DNA of 64,000 bases. Source: Talaromyces rugulosus. Its lineage: Eukaryota > Ascomycota > Eurotiomycetes > Eurotiales > Trichocomaceae. Positions 55,776 to 64,000 of the stretch are shown here, one piece after another. Numbering within the stretch: position 1 is the first letter of the stretch; each line of letters begins with the position of its first letter. Location: assembly GCF_013368755.1 (NCBI RefSeq), contig NC_049566.1:3224001-3288000 (forward strand), read 5' to 3'. A program made the translations under genes and the position numbers. The notes under the pieces were generated by a model that had not been told where the DNA came from, made no database searches, and saw nothing but the letters and a program-made list of their open reading frames with translations.

Positions 55776-57618
55776 ATGCGTCCTACGTTTATTCTGGCCG
55801 CCTTATCATTCGCTTTTTTGGCCGCTGCAGATGGCTCAACCGCACAATTGGACTGGAACACCATCACTCCCAGCCGTGTCCTGCAGTACCACGAATGTTA
55901 CGATGGCTTCAAATGCGCGCGTCTAGAGGTGCCTCTGGACTGGGCCAATGGCTCCGACAATCGTACAGCAGTTATTGCTATCGCCAAACTCCCCGCAGTC
56001 GTCTCCGACGACGATCCAACTTTTGGCGGTAGTATCTTTACGAATCCCGGGGGCCCCGGGGGTTCGGGTATCTCCTACATCCAACGAGCTGCGCGTAATA
56101 TGCAGAATTTTCTTGATAAACCAGGCCGCCGCCACTACGAGCTTGTATCGTGGGATCCCCGCGGTATCGGCCATACGACGCCAAGCTCTGACTGCTTCCA
56201 CTCGAACACTGTGTCCCGGAATGCCTGGCTGCTCGAAGAACGCGGCAATGGAGGGCTTGAAAAGGGCATTGACGCAATCAAACATGGTCTATCCATGACA
56301 AAGGCCTTGTCTCAGCACTGTAAAGACCAAGGGGATGCCATGGCATATGTGAACACTCCAAGTGTGGCTCGTGATATGGTACACATGGTGGATAAAATCG
56401 ACGAGCTGAGGCAGAAAGAGAGCACTATCAAGGTTCACGGGGAGCTCAAGAAGCGAACTAAGGATGTGGTTGGACGCCTGCAGTATATCGGATTTTCATA
56501 TGGCACAGTGCTTGGTAACTATTTTGCCGCTTTGTATCCTGGACGTGTTGGTCGGATGGTGCTCGACGGAGTTGTCAATGTAGATGATTATGCACATGGA
56601 CCCGTACGTGCATTGCTTCATGAGTCGCTATCAAGCTAACTGGTTTCCTCAGGGCTGGCTCTCGAGTCTTGATGATACCGATGAGATTCTCGAACAATTT
56701 TGGCAAGGCTGTCACGAAGCAGGCCCGTCTGTTTGTGCCCTCGCTTCTGCCTCTGATGCATCGGCTTCCGGCCCCAAAGGTCGCTTCTGGTCCTGGGTAG
56801 CCCAACTAGATGACAACCCGTTACCCGTGGTGACTTCTAAAGGATTTATGGTCATTGTCACTGGCAATGATATCCGCAAATTTGTCGGCGTTGCTCTCTA
56901 CGACCCTATTCTGTTTTTCAAACCTCTAGCCAATACACTTCACCAGGCTATGGCAGGCAACACAACTAGCCTGATAACTAGCATGATGAGTTTTGACCTT
57001 ATCCCGGACCTAGACAATGTCTGCTCCGCTAAACATAATCCTACAATCCTGCCCGAAGCACGATCTGCTGTGCTCTGTGGTGACGGCGATGATCTCACTC
57101 ACAAAGATGCCGCCTGGTGGCACAAGTATGTTCAGCAGCTGATGGGAAAATCGCAATTGTTTGGCAGTTATTGGTCCATTATCCGCTTCAGCTGCTCCAG
57201 CTGGCCGTTTCTCCCCAACTTGTCATTCAAGGGCCCTTTTAAATCCCCAATAGCCGTCCCCAGTCTGGCTGCAGGACATCCAGCTGCACCGTTATTGTTC
57301 CTGAGCAACCGACTCGATCCCGTCACGCCACTCAAGTCAGCTCGTGCCATGGCTTCTAACCACCCCGGCGCTGCCCTAGTCGTTCAGGAATCCATGGGCC
57401 ACTGTACTATTAGTACTGCCCCGAGTCAATGCACCAAGAAGATTGTCGCTGACTATCTCGAACATGGTACGGTGCCTTCGGGGGAAACGGTATGTGGCAC
57501 GCAGTGTGGGCCGTGGGATGAGAACTGTAGCGGTTATCCTACCGCCAGTAGCAAGTCTACAGGTGAGCCATTTCCAGAGGGTTCTTTTCCGAGCTGGATG
57601 TTCCCTCTAGGGGTGTAG
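55776..57618 (+). CDS. Secreted alpha/beta hydrolase with TAP-like C-terminal domain (tripeptidyl-aminopeptidase type)
   Basis: Two exons (intron 56604-56652) give 597 residues. The start MRPTFILAALSFAFLAAADG is a signal peptide. The oxyanion stretch TNPGGPGGSGIS, WDPRGIGHTTPS, and the nucleophile elbow GFSYGTVLGNYFAALYP give the alpha/beta hydrolase fold. The catalytic Asp lies in LSNRLDPVTPLKSA and the His in ESMGHCTISTAPSQC, which is the TAP-like C-terminal domain. These enzymes resemble Streptomyces tripeptidyl aminopeptidase and act outside the cell on peptides or esters. Several N-glycosylation sequons fit secretion. It may supply substrates for the neighbouring permease; that is only inferred from position. 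Confidence 0.88.
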
Positions 57619-59286
57619 AAATACGACCTATCTTGAGGCAAAGGTGTAAAATGCGTATACTTACGTATGTATAATTGGTTAATGTGCCCGGTCGATTTCA
57701 TGGATTCTCTATGTAGTCTATCTATTCTTGTCCCGACCTCACAGTTCATTATCCTATGTATATATAGTATTATTTATAGACAAATTTTTGACGTATACAT
57801 ATATGCCTCCGGCCAACCATCGGTCACGCGGAAGAGAACAAAGGAAAGGGTCACACAACCCTGCAGGTATTTATCTTTCATATCAGCCAATCTAGTCAAT
57901 TTGTAAAGCAAGTTTTCAATCCTGAGAAGTTTCCCAATTCTAATCCTAATCCCCCAATCTGGAAACCTTTGTCGACAATCATTGCAAAGGAAGATAAGCA
58001 GGTAAGTTTATATTTATATATGCTTTTGATAACATCTAAGTTACCTATAAAAATTATAGCTAGAAGTGTGGCTTCATGGCTCGTTGATTTCTTTCCCCCG
58101 ACATCGAACCATATCGTGGTGATCTCGACAAATAGATTGATATACAATGGTCGTTTTGCCTGAAAACCTTCAGTATTTCATTCATTTCGAGAGAAAAGAT
58201 CGTCGGGCCGACAGTCATGAAAATCTAGTATCGGTTATCTTAGAGTTAGGGTCACAGGCTGTTAGTCGTGTCTTGCAGGTTGAGACACGCCAGTTCCGTA
58301 TCATCTTCTTCCAGCCTCGACAAGCCACTCATTGTCGTAAAATTCTGGAATCGCGTCATAATCAGTCGTATGAAGACCTAGTTTCATCTATCCATTCCCA
58401 TTCCCCATCTCACACTCACACACATTATTGTTTAACAACTTCGCATTTCCTATCCTTCTCAATCTCAAACCACACGACCGCTGGCCCGTACCACCATCTA
58501 CAATGGAGAGTGAGTTCTGGCATCTGGAGCCTGGTTTTTAGCACACTTTGTCTCGTCTACTCTATACGCACTTGGAGAAAGATTCTATCGGGGGCCATTC
58601 TCCTTGATGTCTACTTCTTTTTAAACTCCCGGCGCCCTATAGATATCGATCCTACTTTTACAAGGCCTCAACGGCCGGATGGGATGCCAATTCGGCCTGT
58701 CCAAAATCAGTGAATAATTTCCCCTTGGAACTCGCTAAATGAACCAAACACCTCTTGTCTAGGCACTGCTGGAGTGGCAACTGCCGGCAACTGCTGGCAG
58801 GAACAGTTGCGCTACATAAAAATAATTGTAATCAATTCGAGGATGCGCTCTGGTTTCAAAGCCGCGGTGAGTGATTCCCATAATTGAATCCGCGCAGAAA
58901 AGGATACCTATATAGTCGTACAAGTATATAATTACTGTCTGCCACAGTCGATAAATTGACCTCAATGTCCCTCTTCTAGTCAAGTATTGGCAGATATTTA
59001 GCATAAAACAGTATTGAAAGCGTGCAAATGTTGTTCTATATTTTTTTTATATAAAACTTATGTATTTCAAGTAGATGATTGATTTTCTGTGTCATCAGAC
59101 TCATGCGTCCAACAAGCATGACATCTTTTAAAGATCGTTTTAATATATCCAGTAGCTTTATGGGTACCTCCGCGATTGACATGAATCGGCCAACTAATTA
59201 CCAACAACCGACTAGACGGAACTCTTAGCTACATCCCCGCCTCGTATCAAACAAAACTAAACAAAATATCACCCACAAACACAGAA
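57619..59286. other. Intergenic region upstream of the gasdermin-like gene
   Basis: 1.67 kb without a gene I can defend. A 188-codon frame with ATG at 58147 has untranslated-leader-like composition in the middle (CACACTCACAC region) and no motif. The stretch from 59020 to 59280 is AT-rich and then CA-rich just before the gasdermin-like start, as usual for a fungal leader. Confidence 0.5.
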
Positions 59287-60149
59287 ATGGTCGCCAGCAA
59301 ACCAGAATGGCTCCTCGCCCCGCGCGACATAAAACCAAACACAACAATAACACTGGGTAAACTCATCTGCAACCCAGCCATCCCAGAAGGCCCACCCTAT
59401 CTCGCCCCGGCGCTGCCCATCCCGCCAAACGCCACATCTGAATTCAACTACCCGTGGACCAGGGAAGTCAGCCACGAGCAAAGCGGAATGATCGGGATCT
59501 TCGCCTCGTTCATGGCGAGTTTTGGCATAGGCGGTGATGCCAGTGCACAGTTTGAGCGGCAGCATAAATCGCGCGTTGAGGTTGCGAGGCTACAGACGGT
59601 CAAGTTTGAGCCTGGGGATGAGTATTTGCAACGGACATTGAATTTGCCCGCGAACCTAGGGTTCCTTAAGGAGACCAGATTCAGAAAGCCTATTTATGTT
59701 GTTACGGGGGTCAAGGTTGCATATGGCGGGCGGACCAGCAGGTCGAATGCGAAGGCTCTGGGGGGCGAAGGAAGTATCGGGCTCAATCCTGCTGTTCCAG
59801 GGTTGCAGCTAGGACCAAAGGCCGGGCTGAGCCAGAAGATTGAGGAGAGTGAGGATGTTGGGGAGGCGGTTGATTTTGTCTATGCTTTTCGGCTGAACAA
59901 GGTGCATTATTCGCGCCGAAAGGAGAGGTTTGTCCGGAGATGTTCACAAAAGGGGCTGTGTTTTCTCAAGAGGCCGCTCTAGATGAGGATATCCCCATGC
60001 AGCTAGAGAAGGCTGAAATTGACGACAATGAAAGTGGCGTGGAGCTTCTGGGGCTGGAGGAAGAGTGCTCAGGCCAAGACGAATTCGGTCTGAACGGTCA
60101 CGATGCCTTGGATGAAAGTGGTGAAGCTTGTATACTTGTCGCACCTTAG
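59287..60149 (+). pseudogene. Fungal gasdermin-like pore-forming cell-death protein (HET-Q1/RCD-1 type), frame interrupted
   Basis: The open frame from ATG 59287 runs 231 residues to a stop at 59980-59982. It has the outline of fungal gasdermin-like proteins: start MVASKPEWLLAP, a short LGKLICNPAIP segment, a central amphipathic part with KPIYVVTGVKVAYGG, and DFVYAFRLNKVHYS. Near 59918-59925 coding character moves to another frame, which stays open to a stop at 60147-60149 and encodes a strongly acidic tail. Both parts together match the usual family length (about 260-290 residues), so one base seems lost, either in the genome or the assembly. Known members are held inactive by their C-terminus until a protease cuts it, then form membrane pores that kill the cell. 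The next gene encodes such a protease. Family call rests on recognition, not on a search. Confidence 0.65.
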
Positions 60150-60162
60150 ACGCAATTAATAC

Positions 60163-62281
60163 TTAACCAAAGTGCTCATCTAGAACGTCATCTATATAAT
60201 TGGCTATTCTACCCCGATCAAAGCCCTTCTTCGAGAAAACAAGCCACGGCTTAATATATAACAAGTTATCCGGCGTCCTAGAACTGCAAGCCTCTAGGAG
60301 CAGCCTCATCCCATCAAACGAAGCTACATGTTCTAGGTGTCTCGGGGCTTGTCCTTTCAATGCAGGTAGCCTAGAGAAATCCAGCAAGAGGGCCCCAGTA
60401 CCGGCCGCAATCGCAGCAGCCATGGACGTGCCGGACTTTGGCAGCATTTGGCCCTCAGTCCATGCGGATAGCACTTTTTCACCCAGGGTCGCAAACGTCC
60501 AACGCGCACCTGCATCCCATGGCGGGTTGTACATGTACCGATTGCCCAGGTGGTCTGTGGCACGAATATCAAAGACATTGGTCTCGCGGGCGGGATACGC
60601 GAGGTCAATGTCAGCGTTGGCGCCCTCGTTGGAGGCTGCGGCAAACATGAGGACGTCGTTGAATGCAGCCACACGAATCGTATGAGAGATGCTAGGGACC
60701 CAGAACTTGAAACCGAAGGACATCAGAATTACATCTACCTGCCATCCGTTCACTGCGTGGAGAATTGCACAGCCGACGTAGTCGTCGGTAATCCCCTTTG
60801 CGTCCTCGAATACCCGGGCTATATACAAGTCCACCATTGGGGCTATTTGGAGTAATAGAAGAGCAATATGAGTGCCATGGCCGCCTTTGTCCTGATTTCC
60901 CTGGTCTTCGAGGCCCGGAATCGGGCAGAACGTGTCGACTATACGCTCTGAACGAGTTGCAATTTCTGGGTGGGCCATGTCAATGCCCGAGTCTAGGATG
61001 GCAACCCGGACACGGCGACGATGTTTTTTGGTTTGCCAGTATTTGCCATTACGCATCTCATGCAGGAATTCATGGGTAAGCTGAAGATTTCTGTCTCGCG
61101 ACCACGTTTCTACCCTGTATAGTATTAGATTGTGAGATCCACATTGCATTAGAGAAGGAATCTTACCTAATAGACGCTTCTAAAGGTACTGTTGGAACAC
61201 TTGATTTTGGGGCTGGGGGTTGCGGGCTACGAAGGGTAAGATCATCTTTCCCCAAGGCGGTTTCTTCCACCCTGGGCTGCGCCTGCTTTTCGGTTTGAGG
61301 GACAGGTTTCCTATTCAGAATCTTCTCCTGGGGGCTAACTTCAAGCTCGAACGCGGCATAGACTGGTCTCTGGTCGCTGATCCGGACCTCCCCAACACTG
61401 TCATACGCCACCTGCTTGGCTTTCAACGGCTTACACAAGATCCTCCCGGTCCAAGCTGGAATAGACTCAGTTTGGTATGCATCACTGCCCACCTGGAAAG
61501 TCGACGTCGGGGCAAAGCGGACAACGGCCTCGGTATAGTACGAGAATGCCAGTCCAGCACGCATATGGACAGCCATTTGGTCATTATCGTAGAGAACCCG
61601 AAGCTCCTCACTTCCCTCGTCTTCGGCCCTCTTAATGCGATCCATAACGACATCCCACCTAAGTCCAATACGATAGTTGAAATTCCCCGCCCAGAAAACC
61701 GCGTCGTGGTCATCAATGCCTCTCAGATTCGTTGCGAATTGTAGTCCCTCAGCTATAGTTGCGTATTCACGATTCCGTTCGTCATAGTCGGCAAATCCAC
61801 CGGAGAACTTTGCGGTGACGAAACAAACAGTCGTTTTGTTGAAAGCTGCTCTGATGCCCACGGCCCCTCGCTTCTCGGAGAAGGTGCTGCGACGAAGGAC
61901 AACGGTTGCTGCTTCAACCTCGGTAATCCGAAATGGAATGGATGAATTCACGAATACCATGAGATGCGTTCCTGACTCCTGGCAAGAACTCAACAGGGAG
62001 TATTCGCTGCTGGTATCCTCCGCCACCAAATTCAGGCATTTCTTGACCACGGCTTCAAGTGGGCCAGAATAAGCGCGAGACGTTTTTCTTGGTGTCCTTG
62101 TTCCCTGTAAGCTCACTACCACCACGTCGTACTCTCTGGTCTTCTGAGCAAGGAACCACTTGCTTAACTGTGCAACATCTCGCTCTCCGACCATAGTCCC
62201 GTTCAGGTCGTACGTCCCTATCCAAAGGCGGGCGGGCTGTGATCCCTGAAACGGGCTGGACGATAGCAGCGGCTCACCCAT
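60163..62281 (-). CDS. Inactive inositol-5-phosphatase-like domain fused to subtilisin-like (S8) protease, HET-Q2-like partner
   Basis: Two exons (intron 61115-61166, GTAAGA donor, ATACAG acceptor, phases compatible) give 688 residues. Residues 18-313 have the endonuclease/exonuclease/phosphatase fold of inositol polyphosphate 5-phosphatases: RLWIGTYDLNG, VFWAGNFNYRI, ESIPAWTGRILC, RISDQRPVYAAFEL. Key catalytic positions are replaced: Gly60 for Glu, Lys157 for His, Asn200 for Asp, Thr-Gly 278-279 for Cys-Asp and Gln304 for His. A Pro/Gln/Glu-rich linker (about 315-372) leads to an S8 protease with Asp413 (ILDSGID), His451 (GGHGTHIA), oxyanion Asn534 and Ser602 (SGTSMAAA), all intact. There is no signal peptide, so it is probably cytosolic. 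Stop codons of this gene and the gasdermin-like gene are 13 bp apart. Likely a proteolytic activator of that gasdermin with a pseudo-phosphatase sensor. The first ATG is at 62281. Confidence 0.88.
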
Positions 62282-63349
62282 GATGGCTGGATACAAAATT
62301 TATATTTTGTAGTTAACATCGATCCGGTCCGCTGTGGCTGGGAGTTGAAATGAAAAGGATGAATGAGGCTGAGAGGCCAGTCGCGGGGTAAACGGACTAG
62401 CCTCGTTAAAATTGTATGTGGAGTAAGCTTATATACGTCCATATATTAAGAATAAGGTTATACTTATTCAGCTTATATAAAATAGTTAAAACGATATATC
62501 TGACCAATATCTAACCATAACTAATAAAGTAAAAAATCTATTTAATCTTAAAATACAAACTATATAAGGAGAGGAGATCAGTATTGATTTTTGTCTAGAG
62601 TTAATTTATTTATTTATTCAATTTTCTTTTACTAAAATACATATATAAAGCAGTTAGAGAACTCTAAAATTTTATTAAATTTGACAAGAAAGGTGTCAGC
62701 TCAGATCTCTGCATTACCAGTGTCCTATACAAGGACCAATGAGCGTGAGGCCGAACGTTAGTACTTAGTAGGTCTTCGTCGCCCCAAAACATAAAGAATA
62801 TGACCAGAATACCAGAATCCCTTTTTGGCAGGGTGGTAATTTTCAGGCCGAATAGTTTTTCTTAGTAATAATAGTGGATTCACTTCACAGTCTTTAGAAA
62901 TCATTCGCGATTTTCAACCGGAAACTCCGTTCAGCCCGGTCCCGCTAGGGCCGAATATCACACGAGCACCCTTCGTTTTTACTGGTTTCTTTGAGTAGGT
63001 TTCATAACTGTGAATTCCAAGATACAGACTTTGCAGGCCCTAAATCCCACATATTTTAGTCGAGCTTGACAAGTACGCATGCACTGCATTCACATTTCAA
63101 CCTTGGAACAATGTTTTTGGAGAGCTTGATATCATGGGTAGACTTAAATGAACGACCACGCTTCCAAACTGTTACACCTGGCTGTTGTCTTATATCTCAC
63201 ACGATGTGTATTAAAAATCCACTGGAATAATTTCTATTCATATGAACTAGGCGAACGTGTTTAGAGAAACCCTGATCATCTATCATAAAACCATGTAATA
63301 TTATATCGACTGTCCTATAGCATAATTCACGAAGAACATATCCGCTATG
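62282..63349. other. AT-rich intergenic region upstream of the protease gene
   Basis: 1.07 kb with no supported gene. 62400-62700 is markedly AT-rich (TTTATTTATTTATT and TATATAAA words). 62700-63120 is more balanced but without frames of note. It could be a decayed repeat, but I see no terminal repeats or transposase motif. Confidence 0.5.
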
Positions 63350-64000
63350 CTAGCTAAAACCAGTGAAATTGCTCAATAGAGAATCCCACTGGATGTCGTC
63401 GACAGGGAATATGTCGCCCAGATCGTCGTCGATGGACGGCCAGAGTTGGGGTGTCATAGCAACCTCATTGCTATGAACTGCCGTCATGGACGTATCCTGC
63501 CTTGCGTCTTGGGACGGCGCAATTCCAACAATTGCCCTAATTTGGTGTGGATAACAACGTGCTAGAAGCCGCATTTTAGAGCAGAGGCTCCCCACAATGT
63601 CCGTCTCTTTATCCGCAGCAGACATTCCCTCAAATTTCGTCTCCAGCGCGTTAGCAAGCTCTGTGACAAGATTTGGATAATCTGCTGCATCAACAACGGC
63701 CTGCACCTGGGCTTCCGTGGCAGAGTCAGTGGGACTAGTAATGAGATTGAGAAGGGTCAATACTGCAGTGGGCATATAGCCCACTGCGGCACATATACGA
63801 GCACTTGTAGTTATTGTCATTTGGGCAATCTCTGACACTGGTAGGTTTCTAATCGTGTGGATGAGCTCCTTGCTGCGCTGGATTATTCCCATCAGCATGG
63901 TTGTCCGGACTGCGCTGGCAGGCTCTGCAATCCACAATTCATCCCGAAGAGATAATTCCTCGAGACGCACTTCCACATATTTTATTTCAATGCGTATTGC
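63350..64000 (-). CDS. Fungal-specific transcription factor, C-terminal part (probable Zn2Cys6 protein)
   Basis: The frame is open from the right edge to the stop at 63350-63352, so only the last 216 residues are present and the DNA-binding end lies outside. What is seen: a helical, Leu/Ala-rich segment (RTTMLMGIIQRSKELIHTI, SARICAAVGYMPTAVLTLLNLI) and an acidic, aromatic C-terminus (DDLGDIFPVDDIQWDSLLSNF) that looks like an activation tail. This composition is typical of C-termini of fungal Zn2Cys6 regulators. The assignment is by resemblance only. It is divergently placed from nothing visible; its promoter is beyond the edge. Confidence 0.6.
   Translation of the reverse strand, partial: AIRIEIKYVEVRLEELSLRDELWIAEPASAVRTTMLMGIIQRSKELIHTIRNLPVSEIAQMTITTSARICAAVGYMPTAVLTLLNLITSPTDSATEAQVQAVVDAADYPNLVTELANALETKFEGMSAADKETDIVGSLCSKMRLLARCYPHQIRAIVGIAPSQDARQDTSMTAVHSNEVAMTPQLWPSIDDDLGDIFPVDDIQWDSLLSNFTGFS

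Noticed and set aside
58147..58713. 188-codon plus-strand frame with ATG, between the hydrolase and the gasdermin-like gene
   Set aside because: The middle reads like a translated leader (CACAC tract), there is no recognisable domain, and codon use looks random. One C-terminal hydrophobic stretch is not enough to support a gene.
62282..62296. Extended start of the protease gene at a TTG
   Set aside because: The first ATG at 62281 is in frame and directly precedes the phosphatase-like fold.
62400..62700. RIP-mutated repeat
   Set aside because: The sequence is AT-rich, but without a second copy or a recognisable source element the claim cannot be supported from this window.

Overview
The window is nuclear DNA of a filamentous ascomycete. 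Introns are short (mostly 44-70 nt, GT-AG), genes lie close together on both strands, many pairs are divergent, and the gene repertoire is that of Pezizomycotina. Eurotiales (Aspergillus/Penicillium relatives) is my best guess from protein flavour, but I could not run a search. Gene models were built by joining reading frames at splice sites; for nearly all of them I checked that the exon total is a multiple of three.

1-26.5 kb is mostly conserved housekeeping: an Idh/MocA dehydrogenase (cut by the left edge), adenylate kinase, proteasome Rpn8, a SWIM protein of the Sws1/Shu type, a degenerate ubiquitin protease, a Myb-like regulator behind a 3.3 kb gene-free stretch, Trm9 and tubulin cofactor B (divergent), a small secreted protein, an AIM9-like kinase, CENP-C and RNase H2A (divergent), Pex16, Sae2/CtIP and an F-box protein (divergent).

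26.5-52.4 kb continues with the zinc-knuckle protein Gis2/Byr3, the pseudokinase AMPylase SelO (with a 10-nt microexon), the 78 kDa subunit of complex I, XRCC4, the mitotic exit regulator Byr4, another 2.8 kb gene-free stretch, a protein with an integrase-type H2C2 zinc domain, Erd2, an RS-rich protein, SF3b2, mitoribosomal mS33 and an Rnt1-like RNase III.

52.4-64 kb is the accessory part: an APC permease, a secreted TAP-type alpha/beta hydrolase, then a convergent pair that is the highlight, and the C-terminus of what is probably a fungal transcription factor at the right edge. The pair consists of a gasdermin-like gene (59287-60149, +) and a gene (60163-62281, -) whose product joins an inositol 5-phosphatase-like domain, stripped of its catalytic residues, to an apparently intact subtilisin-like protease. 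In Podospora anserina the gasdermin HET-Q1 is cleaved and activated by the neighbouring subtilisin-like protease HET-Q2. By analogy this pair looks like a regulated cell-death (allorecognition or immunity) module in which a dead phosphoinositide-phosphatase fold serves as sensor or decoy. The gasdermin frame is broken once before its acidic tail, so the module may be inactivated here, or the assembly may carry a one-base error.

No rRNA, tRNA, CRISPR array or intact transposon was recognised.
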